64,000 nucleotides of DNA from Photobacterium piscicola (GTDB lineage: Bacteria; Pseudomonadota; Gammaproteobacteria; Enterobacterales; Vibrionaceae). The DNA lies in contig NZ_FUZI01000001.1 in assembly GCF_900166965.1 (NCBI RefSeq), forward strand, positions 434,001-498,000, read 5' to 3'. A program made the position numbers and the translations under genes. The notes under the pieces were generated by a model. The model searched no databases. It was not told the DNA's origin and saw nothing but the letters and a program-made list of their open reading frames with translations. Shown here piece by piece: positions 44,548-54,015 of this stretch; the stretch's first letter is position 1, and every line of letters begins with the position of its first letter.

Positions 44548-46473
44548 ATGAAAGGATATGAAAAGATACTTTTTCTTTCTCGTCCAAAGAAACGTATTAT
44601 TAGTTGTTTATGTGATGCTATATTTATAAGTGTAGCTTATTTTTTCGCGTTCTTTATTCGCTTAGATCATCTGAATGTTATTTATTCGGTTGAATTATGG
44701 AAAGCGTTAGTTCCTTTAATCTTATTAACCATATTTATATTTTCGCAATTAGGTTTATATCGAGCCATATTACGTTATTTAACATTTCAAGCATTATTCG
44801 TTATTTGTATTGGTGCGTTACTTTCAATGTTCGCTTTTTATGGGCTACGATTATATATTGATGATTTAGTTCCTCGGACTGTTCCTATTATATATGCTTT
44901 GTTTTTAGTGTTATTTTCGGGTGGCTCTCGTATGATAATGCGTAATTACATTTCAAATCGAAATTTATTTAAAGCTTATCGTAAAAATGTGATTATTTAT
45001 GGTGCGGGTTCAACAGGGCGTCAATTGTGTTTTACTTTACGATCAAATCAAGAATATAAGGTGGTTGCTTTTGTTGATAAAGATCCAACCTTATTTAATA
45101 CCAATATTATGGGAATTCGTGTTTATAATTCTTATGATATTACAAAGGTTATCGATAAAAAAAATGTTACTAAAATATTATTAGCATTACCGAGTGCAAG
45201 TCGCTCAGAAAGAAAATCGGTATTACATGCATTAGAGCCGTTATCTATTGAAGTGCAAACTGTTCCTGATGTTGATGACATTTTAAGTGGTAAGTCTCGC
45301 ATTGATGAATTGCAAGATGTTGCTATTGAGGACTTATTAGGTCGAGATCCTGTTACTCCTCACGTGGACTTATTTACTGCAAATATCACAGGTAAAGTCG
45401 TGATGGTAACAGGCGCTGGAGGATCTATTGGAGCTGAATTGTGTCGGCAAATATTAAATCAAAAACCTCTTAAGCTTTTGTTATTTGAAGTTTCTGAATA
45501 TAACTTATATGCGATAGATAAAGAGTTATCAGAGATTGTAAATAAACAAGGATTGAATGTTGAGATCTATCCATTATTAGGTAGTGTTCAACGAGAAAAT
45601 CGGTTGCAAATTGTAATGGAAACATTTCAAGTACAAACGATTTATCATGCTGCTGCCTATAAGCATGTGCCAATGGTTGAATTTAACGTTATAGAAGGTA
45701 TACGTAATAATATTTTTGGTACGCTATACACTGCTCAAGCCGCAATTGCTGCGAGCGTAGAGACGTTTGTTTTAATATCAACAGATAAAGCCGTTCGGCC
45801 AACAAATGTAATGGGGGCGACTAAGCGAATGGCGGAGTTGTCTTTACAAGCATTATCTCAAATATCAACGAATACACATTTTTGTATGGTACGTTTTGGT
45901 AATGTTTTAGGATCTTCTGGTTCAGTTATCCCATTATTTAAGCGTCAGATTGCTGAAGGTGGGCCTTTAACTGTTACTGACCCCAACATTATTCGTTATT
46001 TTATGACGATTCCAGAAGCGGCACAATTAGTTATTCAAGCGGGTGCTATGGGTAAAGGGGGCGATGTATTTGTTCTTGATATGGGAGATCCAGTTAAGAT
46101 TGTAGAGCTAGCTCGAAAATTAATAAATTTATCAGGGTTGGAAGTGATTGATGACGAAAATCCTAATGGTGATATTGAAATTCAATTTACAGGATTACGG
46201 CCAGGTGAAAAGCTATATGAAGAGCTCTTAATTGGTAATAATGTTGCTCAAACTCAGCATGAGCGAATTATGACGGCTGATGAAGATTATTTACCATGGG
46301 CACAATTAGAACCATTATTACTTCAATTAGATTCGGCCTGTCATGAATTTCATCATGAGCGAGTGAGAGAGATATTATTGACGGCTCCAACGGGATTTAT
46401 ACCAACAGATGGTATTTGTGATCTGGTCTGGAGTAATGATATTAAACCAGAGCTTAAAGTTGTCAGTTTGTAA
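44548..46473 (+). CDS. UDP-N-acetylglucosamine 4,6-dehydratase (PglF/WbpM type)
   Basis: 641 residues: four N-terminal membrane helices (about 20-125), a first Rossmann domain (VIIYGAGSTGRQLCF near 148), and the catalytic SDR domain with VTGAGGSIGAELCRQIL near residue 287. STDKAVRPTNVMGATKRMAEL lies near 410, where M and K take the place of the usual Y and K, as in WbpM and PglF. It makes the UDP-4-keto-6-deoxy-GlcNAc that feeds the aminotransferase. The PLVGPRP-type tail is absent, as expected for the family. It is the last gene of the locus and is followed by a strong terminator. Confidence 0.92.
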   Translation: MKGYEKILFLSRPKKRIISCLCDAIFISVAYFFAFFIRLDHLNVIYSVELWKALVPLILLTIFIFSQLGLYRAILRYLTFQALFVICIGALLSMFAFYGLRLYIDDLVPRTVPIIYALFLVLFSGGSRMIMRNYISNRNLFKAYRKNVIIYGAGSTGRQLCFTLRSNQEYKVVAFVDKDPTLFNTNIMGIRVYNSYDITKVIDKKNVTKILLALPSASRSERKSVLHALEPLSIEVQTVPDVDDILSGKSRIDELQDVAIEDLLGRDPVTPHVDLFTANITGKVVMVTGAGGSIGAELCRQILNQKPLKLLLFEVSEYNLYAIDKELSEIVNKQGLNVEIYPLLGSVQRENRLQIVMETFQVQTIYHAAAYKHVPMVEFNVIEGIRNNIFGTLYTAQAAIAASVETFVLISTDKAVRPTNVMGATKRMAELSLQALSQISTNTHFCMVRFGNVLGSSGSVIPLFKRQIAEGGPLTVTDPNIIRYFMTIPEAAQLVIQAGAMGKGGDVFVLDMGDPVKIVELARKLINLSGLEVIDDENPNGDIEIQFTGLRPGEKLYEELLIGNNVAQTQHERIMTADEDYLPWAQLEPLLLQLDSACHEFHHERVREILLTAPTGFIPTDGICDLVWSNDIKPELKVVSL

Positions 46474-46515
46474 TTTAAAATTGAGTAAGTTTACAGTATA
46501 TTTTTATTATTAATG

Positions 46516-46534
46516 GCCACTCTGATTGAGTGGC
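46516..46534 (+). terminator. Strong terminator at the end of the polysaccharide locus
   Basis: GCCACTC / GAGTGGC stem with a 5-base loop, followed by nine Ts; 43 bases after the stop codon of the PglF-like gene. Confidence 0.92.
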
Positions 46535-46559
46535 TTTTTTTTTGTATTTTAATACGGCT

Positions 46560-46621
46560 AGAGGATAAAGAGAAAAAAACAAAACGAGAAAAAAGGGCAA
46601 AAGAAAAAAAAGAAAAAAGGA
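46560..46621. repeat. A/G-rich low-complexity tract
   Basis: About 62 bases of almost pure purine (A with scattered G, only four pyrimidines) in the 460-base gap 46474-46933 beyond the polysaccharide locus. No gene is encoded. Confidence 0.8.
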
Positions 46622-46663
46622 CAGCCATAAAGTTTCATTAAATGTGATGGCTAATAATAGCGT

Positions 46664-46785
46664 TATTTCCTACAGTGAATACCCACAAAGATGATAGGGA
46701 ATCTACTTACAATGAGTTAAAATTTTAAAGAGTAAAGTTATTATTTGCTGTGTATGCCTGCAAGGGCGATAGGGAATCTACTCAC
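46664..46785. repeat. Two further copies of the dispersed TAGGGAAT repeat
   Basis: GATAGGGAATCTACTTAC at 46693-46710 (with ATTTCCTACAGTGA at 46664 as its imperfect inverted partner) and GATAGGGAATCTACTCAC at 46768-46785. They match the element at 29774-29791, so the repeat flanks the whole sugar gene cluster. Confidence 0.8.
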
Positions 46786-46933
46786 TGTGTGTGGAAATCT
46801 TAAAGAATAAAGATATGGGTGTCCTGTATTCTTTAATGATGATTTTATTACTTGGTTGAATACCAGCAGTCTGGCATTATGCGCCCAAGAATACCGTCGT
46901 CAGTAAACGGTACCGAGAGTGTGAAGGTAGTCA

Positions 46934-47722
46934 GTGATAGAAAACAACCAACAATTAAGTAATCTTTATGATGAACATGGTTACTTTGTGATTAGAAATT
47001 ATTTCGACGAAGCTCAGATTTCATTGCTTAGAAAAGTGGTGCTAAAGTTCCATGAATTGTGGAAAGCAGACAACACAGAGTTTTATCATGAAGAAGCGTT
47101 TAACTCGTCTTTAATTACGGGTAGCGAATATCTACCCATTGATGATAGAACGGTACTTTTTGACTTCATCAGCTCCAAAAAGATCATGGACGTTGTTGAT
47201 GCAGTGATACCTGAAAATCCTGCATTTATGAATACACAATTGTTCTTCAACCCCGTAAATCCGCAACAAAAAGACTTTTGGCATCGTGACTGTCAATATG
47301 ACTATGATCTTGAAGACCAAATGAAAGTCATATTAGAAACGCAAGTGTTACATCTTCGAGTGCCTTTATTTGATGAACTTGGCATGGAAATCATCCCCGG
47401 CACACACAAACGATGGGACAACGAAGAAGAGCACAATGTTCGCCAAGAAGAAAATGGTAAAGTCAGCAATGACAGCATCTCTGGCGGTAAACAAATTGGG
47501 TTAGCTGCGGGTGACTTGTTAGTGTTTTCAGCTGATATGATTCACCGCGGATTGTATGGCTTAGATCGTTTAGCATTGGATATTTTGATCTTTGACTCAG
47601 CGGCTGATTATGTCGATTACGTTGATGATGATTGCTTACCGCCCCAATCAATATTAAATAAGATTGCCGACCCAAGGCTATTTCTCAACACCTTGCACCT
47701 GAAATCAATGGTGTGTGCTTAA
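46934..47722 (+). CDS. Phytanoyl-CoA dioxygenase (PhyH) family protein
   Basis: A 262-residue Fe(II)/2-oxoglutarate oxygenase. The iron-binding triad is H117 and D119 in FWHRDCQYD and H204 in MIHRG, with R212 in GLDRLALD placed to bind 2-oxoglutarate. It probably hydroxylates a small molecule in the cytoplasm; members act on lipids, ectoine, halogenated or secondary-metabolite substrates, so the target is open. It starts with GTG (46934) after an AAGG. It lies alone between the polysaccharide locus and a convergent peptidase, and no biosynthetic partner is adjacent. Confidence 0.8.
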   Translation: MIENNQQLSNLYDEHGYFVIRNYFDEAQISLLRKVVLKFHELWKADNTEFYHEEAFNSSLITGSEYLPIDDRTVLFDFISSKKIMDVVDAVIPENPAFMNTQLFFNPVNPQQKDFWHRDCQYDYDLEDQMKVILETQVLHLRVPLFDELGMEIIPGTHKRWDNEEEHNVRQEENGKVSNDSISGGKQIGLAAGDLLVFSADMIHRGLYGLDRLALDILIFDSAADYVDYVDDDCLPPQSILNKIADPRLFLNTLHLKSMVCA

Positions 47723-47770
47723 AGATAAAAAGGCAGGACAACCACAAATTTCCAACTACTAATCTAAAAA

Positions 47771-47795
47771 AACGGCCACCCCAAAGGCAGCCGTT
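47771..47795 (-). terminator. Terminator of the M14 peptidase gene
   Basis: AACGGC / GCCGTT stem with further partial pairing in the 13-base loop. Read leftwards it is followed by seven Ts, 26 bases after the peptidase stop. Confidence 0.8.
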
Positions 47796-47820
47796 AATAT
47801 TATAAGTAGCAATAATCGTT

Positions 47821-48966
47821 TTAACGAAGATCATCAGTAACAGCAAGTACTGCTGCTAGGGTGTCGTGACCAAAGCCGATACTACGCTCTGGAGACCAGC
47901 CGTATAGGCTATCTGGGTGTTTATTATGATCTTTAAATGGCATTTCAACAGTGTAAGATAAGCAATTGAATTGCTCGCCCACCCAGTTTGATGCCACTGT
48001 TAGGTTAGCTTCGCCTGGCTTATCTTTGCCGTAGCCGTGTTCGTCTTGGAATTCTGGCGTTACGGTTAATAGCGCTTGTTTGAATTTATTTTCAAGATTT
48101 TCAAGGCGCGCATCGTATGATGGAATGCCTTCAGAACCCGCAACGAAGTTAAATGGAATTGCTTCATCGCCGTGAATATCAAGGAACATATCTACGCCAG
48201 TTGCTAGCATTTTTTCACGTACATAGAAAACTTCAGGGCTGTTTTCTAATGATGGTGTTTGCCATTCACGGTTAAGGTTCACACCAATCGCATTTAAGCG
48301 TAGATGACCACGTGCGCTACCATCTGGGTTCATGTTAGGCACAACATAGAATACCGCTTTATTTAATAGGGCACGGCCAACAGTGTCAGTTTCATCTAAC
48401 AAGCGTTGTACTAAGCCTTCAACAAACCATTCTGCCATGGTTTCACCTGGGTGCTGACGTGCAATAACCCAGATTTTTTTCTTTGGTGCTTCTTCGCTAT
48501 CTGCGGCGTGTTCATCACCGATCACTAATAGGCTTACATCGCGATTATCAAGCGTATGACCTAATGTTTCTAGGCGGCAGTTGTAATGGCTTTGTGCAAG
48601 GTGCAATAGATCTTGATGACGATCGTAACTGTACGGTGCAAAGTAAGCGAAGTACATTGATTCATTTTCAGGAATAACAGTGAACGTTAAGTTGTCACCA
48701 TCAAACTCTGAAGGGACACGGAACCACTCTTCACGATCATAAGAGGCCACAACATCATAACCATTCCAACCTTCAGGGTAGGCTGAGTTAGCTAGATCTA
48801 ATAACGTAATAGTATGAGGCTGTTGAGCTTCTGATTCTAAACGGAAGTGAAACCACTGATGAAGTTCAGATTGGTTATCGTTAGGAATACTGAGTTGAAT
48901 GTCGTCTTTGCTCTCTGCTTTAACAACATTAATGCTACCGCTTTCGAAGTTACTGAAAATTTTCAT
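47821..48966 (-). CDS. M14-family zinc carboxypeptidase (cytosolic carboxypeptidase-like)
   Basis: 381 residues. An N-terminal beta-sandwich domain (about 1-120, with WFHFRLE, as in cytosolic carboxypeptidases) precedes the M14 catalytic domain. The zinc-site motif is H172-P-G-E175 in RQHPGETMAEW, substrate-side NMNPDGSARGHLRLNAIGVNLNREW follows, the third zinc histidine is in DIHGDEAIP, and the catalytic glutamate is in TVEMPF near the end. No signal peptide is visible, so it acts in the cytoplasm. Eukaryotic relatives remove C-terminal glutamates; the bacterial substrate is unknown. Transcribed alone. Confidence 0.88.
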   Translation of the reverse strand: MKIFSNFESGSINVVKAESKDDIQLSIPNDNQSELHQWFHFRLESEAQQPHTITLLDLANSAYPEGWNGYDVVASYDREEWFRVPSEFDGDNLTFTVIPENESMYFAYFAPYSYDRHQDLLHLAQSHYNCRLETLGHTLDNRDVSLLVIGDEHAADSEEAPKKKIWVIARQHPGETMAEWFVEGLVQRLLDETDTVGRALLNKAVFYVVPNMNPDGSARGHLRLNAIGVNLNREWQTPSLENSPEVFYVREKMLATGVDMFLDIHGDEAIPFNFVAGSEGIPSYDARLENLENKFKQALLTVTPEFQDEHGYGKDKPGEANLTVASNWVGEQFNCLSYTVEMPFKDHNKHPDSLYGWSPERSIGFGHDTLAAVLAVTDDLR

Positions 48967-49316
48967 GAGGGTTACTCGTTATCTTTATAAGTATTGAATT
49001 AGGCTATCACAAACCACCACAATCGATAATGATTTTTGTTCATCAAAATAAGGTTTCATTGTTAGGTTGAGTGAATAATCATCAATGGCGCTGTGTGGTG
49101 TGATACATCGATAAAGATCGTGGTGATAAGTTGATTTTAAAAAATGCATAGATTGTATTAAAACAGCTATTAAAGAACATTGATGTGATTAAGTTGGCTT
49201 TTGCAGTGATAACTTATGCACTGGTGGTTGCTAGAGTTCATTTTGTGCTGCTGGTGATTTTGAAAACCATGTGTTATTGATATTTGTTTTAAACATGTGT
49301 GTGGTAGCTACACCAA
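48967..49316. other. 350-base intergenic region
   Basis: The divergent gap between the M14 peptidase and FUSC genes. No gene, repeat or strong hairpin was seen; promoters for both are presumed. Confidence 0.45.
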
Positions 49317-50363
49317 ATGAAAACCTTACACCAACAGATCATTAAGTACATGCGCTTGTTTCATGTACTGCGTATTATTATCGCTTGTATCATTGCTTTT
49401 TCTATCGATATTATTTTTAAATTACCCTATGGCACATGGGCGCCAATTACTATTATTGTGGTGATGTCGGCCAAGTATTCAGGTGAAGTGTCAGATAAAG
49501 CCAGTCAACGAATACTTGGTACCACTATTGGGGCAATTTTAGGCCTGTCGTTGTATTTTTTCCCAGTAGATAATGTTTATTGGCATTATGGCTCATTGAT
49601 TGTAATGCTCAGTGTATCGCTTTACTTTACTCTAGGAAAATACGCCTACAGTGCGATTTTAACTTCAGTGACATTGGTGCTGGTTGCGGGTAGTGGTCCT
49701 GGGGATTTACATATTGCATTATGGCGTACGACTAATGTGCTATGGGGTGGGTTAGTGGCGATCATTGCGAGTCAATATTTGTTTCCGGCTAAAGCGACCG
49801 ATCATTTCAAATTAGTGTGTGGTGATTTTTTGCGTGTGTTTCATCAAAACTATTCTGAGCATAATGCACTGGTTAATAGTGATGATGCTTACCGCGAAAT
49901 ACCGTTATCTCAGTTACGCCAAACATTAAATAAGATCACGTCATTAGAATCGAGTATTGGTCATGAAACACCGGCAATGAAACAGCCAGTTAAAAAGGCA
50001 ATTGCTTGTCAGGTGAGGATGTTCAATTTATTAGAAAATATTATTCAGACACAATGGCGACATCAATACAGCAAAGAAAAAGTACAAGAAATACGGGCTT
50101 TATCACAAGCAAAAGAGCAGTTATCGCTGATGTGTAAACAATGTGGTGAAGATTTATTATCACCTCAAAATCCATTAATGGTGATCAATAAAAGTCAGCT
50201 TGAGATATTGGCGTTATATCCCAAATTAGCCCCAAGTGCAGATAGCCGAACCGATATTAGTTATTACGGCTATTTGTGGCTTAATCGAGAATTGGCACGT
50301 CAGGTTGCTGAGCTTTCCGAATGGTTGTGCCAATTTGAAACGATTAAAAATGATGCACAGTAA
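49317..50363 (+). CDS. FUSC-family (aromatic acid exporter-like) membrane protein
   Basis: 348 residues: an N-terminal membrane half with about six hydrophobic helices (residues 15-155) and a cytoplasmic helical half. FKLPYGTWAPITIIVVMSAKYSGEVSDKASQRILGTTIGAILGL is the signature of the FUSC/YccS/AaeB family; this protein has only one membrane block, as in short FUSC-like proteins. A role in efflux of aromatic acids or other compounds is suggested by the family but not shown. It ends 3 bases from the convergent cytochrome c gene, with no terminator hairpin between. The ribosome site is weak. Confidence 0.8.
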   Translation: MKTLHQQIIKYMRLFHVLRIIIACIIAFSIDIIFKLPYGTWAPITIIVVMSAKYSGEVSDKASQRILGTTIGAILGLSLYFFPVDNVYWHYGSLIVMLSVSLYFTLGKYAYSAILTSVTLVLVAGSGPGDLHIALWRTTNVLWGGLVAIIASQYLFPAKATDHFKLVCGDFLRVFHQNYSEHNALVNSDDAYREIPLSQLRQTLNKITSLESSIGHETPAMKQPVKKAIACQVRMFNLLENIIQTQWRHQYSKEKVQEIRALSQAKEQLSLMCKQCGEDLLSPQNPLMVINKSQLEILALYPKLAPSADSRTDISYYGYLWLNRELARQVAELSEWLCQFETIKNDAQ

Positions 50364-50366
50364 TGG

Positions 50367-50705
50367 CTATTTCATCGCTGAATAATAAGCCGCAATATCA
50401 GCCAGATCTTGTGTGCTTAGATTTTGTAGCTGACCTTTCATCATGCTTGCCATTGGGCCTTTACGCATGTCATTAGTGTAAGCCAGCATTGCATCATACA
50501 GGTATTGCGGTTGTTGGCCTGCAAGGTTGGGGTAACTTGGTTGCGGTGCAATACCATTGCTACCATGGCAGAAACGGCAACTTGGGGTTTTAATTTCCCC
50601 TTTACTGGCATCACCTTTTGGCATTGCGTAAGCGTTAGTGCTCATTGCGCTAATAAGTAATATAGCGGTTGTTAGGGTGCGAAAACCGTTAAATAGGTAT
50701 GTCAT
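50367..50705 (-). CDS. Periplasmic class I cytochrome c (c553-like)
   Basis: 112 residues from the ATG at 50703-50705, which gives a standard signal peptide (TTAILLISAMSTNAYA, cleavage near residue 28); a longer frame upstream adds 17 unlikely residues. The haem-attachment motif is CRFCH with SCRFCHGSNGIAPQPSYPNLAGQQPQY, typical of small c553/c4-type domains, and the axial methionine is probably in GPMASMMKGQL. It carries one electron in the periplasm; the partner is unknown. The gene is monocistronic and convergent with the FUSC gene. Confidence 0.85.
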   Translation of the reverse strand: MTYLFNGFRTLTTAILLISAMSTNAYAMPKGDASKGEIKTPSCRFCHGSNGIAPQPSYPNLAGQQPQYLYDAMLAYTNDMRKGPMASMMKGQLQNLSTQDLADIAAYYSAMK

Positions 50706-50851
50706 TATAAGCCATTCGTTGTAAACATTATGATTGTTAGTACAAAACGATACCATAACTAATCAATGACTTAATCTGTATTTTAAGGTAAATAGTGTAA
50801 CAATAAATGTCATAGAAAATTACAATCTATACCTTGGTGTTGATTATAATA

Positions 50852-51823
50852 TTAGCTGTCAGGGTTATCACGTACTCGAATAAAGCGCGCAAAACGAGGG
50901 ATCCCACGGTCGGTATAGCCGTTGTAGCGATATTGAATGGTGGTGCCTATCGCTGGTGGAGACAGGCGCTGTTGGTCGTTAAAACCTGATCCTATTTTAA
51001 AGGTGTTATTGGTGGCTGTTTTTACCCACACCGAGCCCATCATGCCTTGATATTTACCATTGCCTTCTTCATAGCCAATAATGATCGCTTCTGCATCATG
51101 ATGATTTTTGAGTTTTAGTAGATGCTCAGTGCGACCGAAAGTGTAGTTATTGGATTTATGGTGCAGCATTAAGCCTTCACCATCATTACTGCTAATAATA
51201 TCGAGCCATTGCACTAAGATTGCTAAATTATCGAGTGACTTGTGCTCAACCCATTGTAAATGTTTTAGTGGTTGGTTGTTTTGATCTCGTTGTTGCTCTA
51301 TTAATGCTTGTAATTGGCGATAACGATCGCTAAATGGCGCGCTGTTATGGGGCAGATCAAACGCCATATAATTGACTTTTTTCCATGCTAAATTATCAGG
51401 CTCATTATCAAGTACAATACGCGTTAATGCTTGAAACTGGCCGCGTTCAATCCACAGTTCGCCATCTAATGGTGTGCTCGGAAAGTTGGCATAAAACCAT
51501 GTTGGTGCATGAATAATATTGCCTGTTTTTGTCAGCAACTGTTGTCCATTCCAATAGGCGCGAATGCCGTCTAATTTTTCGCTTACCAAATAATCAGTAA
51601 CAGTGAAAATGTCGTGAATTTGATTGTCATCACTATAGTGTGCTGCATTTAATTGATCGCTAGGTAAACTTTTAGCCAGCATCAGTTGTGGTTGCTCTGC
51701 TGCAAGAGGAAAACTTAATGATAGGCCAATTAAAGCTGCTATTGGGGTTAAATGCTTATTAAAACATTGAAATTTAGAACTATCATGACAATGTGACAGC
51801 GGCTGATATTGTAATAAAGGCAT
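50852..51823 (-). CDS. Exported ATP-dependent DNA ligase (LigE-like)
   Basis: 323 residues from the ATG at 51821-51823, after AGGA. A hydrophobic stretch (PIAALIGLSLSFPLAA, about residues 27-42) looks like a signal peptide with an unusually long N-terminal region. The nucleotidyltransferase core has the adenylated lysine K83 in SEKLDGIRAYW, motif III DGELW, motif IV GEGLMLH and motif V LKLKN. It ends in a short OB-fold domain with RYNGYTDRGIPRFARFIRVR. There are no extra DNA-binding domains, as in LigE ligases. These seal nicks outside the cytoplasm and have been linked to competence or extracellular DNA. Standalone gene. Confidence 0.87.
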   Translation of the reverse strand: MPLLQYQPLSHCHDSSKFQCFNKHLTPIAALIGLSLSFPLAAEQPQLMLAKSLPSDQLNAAHYSDDNQIHDIFTVTDYLVSEKLDGIRAYWNGQQLLTKTGNIIHAPTWFYANFPSTPLDGELWIERGQFQALTRIVLDNEPDNLAWKKVNYMAFDLPHNSAPFSDRYRQLQALIEQQRDQNNQPLKHLQWVEHKSLDNLAILVQWLDIISSNDGEGLMLHHKSNNYTFGRTEHLLKLKNHHDAEAIIIGYEEGNGKYQGMMGSVWVKTATNNTFKIGSGFNDQQRLSPPAIGTTIQYRYNGYTDRGIPRFARFIRVRDNPDS

Positions 51824-52109
51824 GATACGTATTCCTAGTAAGCACAAGAGGTATAACAGTAAATAAATGCCATTAATGGGTAAATTATAATGATCTATTT
51901 TTGGTGATGTTTGTGCTGATGTTAGAGTTACGTAATGTGAATTAAGTTACAGTTACATGATTTATGTGCCAAAGGTGCTAAATAGGAATGTATTATGTGA
52001 GTGTTAATTATGGCTAAAATGATAAAAAAAGTAACTTATTAACTGTGTTTATCGACAAGCTAAGGTAAAATTCTGTCACTATCGAACTCTTTATGTGGTC
52101 TTTGTTGTA

Positions 52110-53168
52110 ATGCAGTCTTCTTTGTCTCGCTTTTTTATTCGTGTTAATCAGTTCCTTGTTTCTAAAAATATCACTCTTTCTTTTCATTGCTATTTTATTC
52201 ATGCAATGAGCTTTATGGCGCTAGGTTTATTTTCATCACTATTGATTGGCTCTATTTTAAATACGATTGGGATTAAATTTTCGATCCCACTATTAAGTGA
52301 TGTCTTGTGGCCAATAGCAAAGCAAATGACAGGGCCAGCTATTGGTGTGGCTATTGCTTATGCATTAAAAGCGCCGCCATTAGTTTTGTTTTCATCAACC
52401 ATTGCTGGTGCTGCGGGGGCGGCAATGGGGGGACCTGTTGGGGCTTATGTCGCCAGTATTTGCGCTGCCGAATGCGGTAAATTGGTCGCCGGTGAAACTA
52501 AAGTTGATATTTTAGTGACGCCAGCAGTAACGGTATTAGTTGGCGTTATGGTTGGTAGTTGGATTGGTCCATTAGTGGGGGCGGTGATGACCCAGTTTGG
52601 ACAATTGATTATGTCTACCACTCAATTACAACCATTATTGATGGGCGCATTAGTCGCGGTATTAATGGGCATGGCATTAACTTTACCTATTAGTAGTGCT
52701 GCAATTGCAATCATGTTGAGTTTAAACGGTTTAGCTGCGGGGGCGGCGACAGTAGGTTGTGCTGCACAAATGGTAGGTTTTGCAGTTATGAGTTATCGCG
52801 TTAATGGTTGGGCGGGTATTTTTGCTCAAGGACTCGGTACTTCGATGCTACAAATGCCAAATATTGTTAAGAATTATAAAATTTGGATCCCTCCGATTGT
52901 GGCTTCTGCAATACTTGGTCCCATTGCGACAGTTGTGTTTCACATGGAAAATACGCCACTTGGCGCTGGAATGGGGACATCAGGATTAGTCGGGCAGATT
53001 CAAACAATAATCGCAATGGAACAGCCAGGAGTGAGTAGTGGTTATATTTACGGATTAATTGTATTAATGCATTTTATTCTACCTGCGTTAATCACTGCTA
53101 TTGTGGCATATATTATGCGTTGCCAAGGTTGGATTAAAGACAGTGATATGGTATTAAAATTAGGCTAA
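52110..53168 (+). CDS. PTS EIIC-type membrane protein (PTS_EIIC_2 family)
   Basis: 352 residues from ATG 52110 (a GTG five codons earlier is also open; neither has a clear ribosome site). It has eight to ten hydrophobic segments rich in Gly and Ala, with AMTGPA/TGPAIGVAIAYAL, GAAMGGPVGAYVASICAAECGKLVAGETKVDILVTP and NTPLGAGMGTSGLVGQ motifs typical of the PF13303 family. Members look like the membrane part of a sugar phosphotransferase system but have no EIIA or EIIB, and their function is unproven. No other PTS gene is near. Confidence 0.78.
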   Translation: MQSSLSRFFIRVNQFLVSKNITLSFHCYFIHAMSFMALGLFSSLLIGSILNTIGIKFSIPLLSDVLWPIAKQMTGPAIGVAIAYALKAPPLVLFSSTIAGAAGAAMGGPVGAYVASICAAECGKLVAGETKVDILVTPAVTVLVGVMVGSWIGPLVGAVMTQFGQLIMSTTQLQPLLMGALVAVLMGMALTLPISSAAIAIMLSLNGLAAGAATVGCAAQMVGFAVMSYRVNGWAGIFAQGLGTSMLQMPNIVKNYKIWIPPIVASAILGPIATVVFHMENTPLGAGMGTSGLVGQIQTIIAMEQPGVSSGYIYGLIVLMHFILPALITAIVAYIMRCQGWIKDSDMVLKLG

Positions 53169-53215
53169 TTGTAGCGGTGAGTCATAACTAATATTCTTGT
53201 TCGTGATGTTGTTGA

Positions 53216-53725
53216 TTAACGTTTCGCTAAGGTTGTGATTTGTTGTTCTGCACATCTAAAAAAAGCATCGGCTTGGCGTTGACTAGCGATAAAAGCCAGA
53301 GGATTCAGTCCTTTAATATGTAATTTTGTACGGTAACTGTGTGCTTTGAATGCTTCGGTAAATTGTTGTGGGCTGATATTGTTAGCATCATTGGCAATTG
53401 TGGTGGTATAGATGACGGTTTGGTCGTCTATACGCTTAAATAAATTGTGATCAACAATATAATTAAGTTTTTGATTTTGTTCGATGTTATCAATTGAGTG
53501 TTGGGTTAGTTCACCTCTGGATGGGGCTTGCAGATCGTTAAGGTGGTAAATTTTAACGTCATAGTGATTATTTTTATTGGTCGACATGGTTAACACAATA
53601 TTATCTTGCAGCCGTTGTTCTTTTACGGTGAGTGTGCAATGTGTCTCGGTTTGGCTATAGGTTGAGTTTTCAAGCAAAGGTATTGAAAATGCCGACACAG
53701 CTAAAAAAAAGAGTGGTGTGATCAT
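53216..53725 (-). CDS. Hypothetical exported protein
   Basis: 169 residues, not recognised. An N-terminal hydrophobic stretch (ITPLFFLAVSAFSIPLL) suggests a signal peptide or anchor, and two cysteines (in THCTLTV and FRCAEQQ) could form a disulfide, fitting the periplasm. Predicted structure is mixed strand then helix. An AAAGG site precedes the ATG. It is convergent with the PTS-like gene and followed by a 290-base gap. Confidence 0.6.
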   Translation of the reverse strand: MITPLFFLAVSAFSIPLLENSTYSQTETHCTLTVKEQRLQDNIVLTMSTNKNNHYDVKIYHLNDLQAPSRGELTQHSIDNIEQNQKLNYIVDHNLFKRIDDQTVIYTTTIANDANNISPQQFTEAFKAHSYRTKLHIKGLNPLAFIASQRQADAFFRCAEQQITTLAKR

Positions 53726-54015
53726 AAAAAAATACCTTTGGTTATTTTGTGAATTAAAACCGACTAAATTAATCCTAGTTTGGTTGGCTTGTTTTTATTG
53801 AATAATCTCACAAGATATTATGGTTGAAACACATTCTTAATATTGAGAATCAACCGATAAATCATCTGAATTTATTAATTATTAACGTGTTTTTCCTAAG
53901 ACATAACATTATTTGATAGAGAGTTAACAATTTATAATCAGTAAAATGTTAATCTCATCAATAGTTAAAAGTATTAGTTGTTCTTAATCCGAAAAATAAA
54001 ATGGAGAAAGTGATT

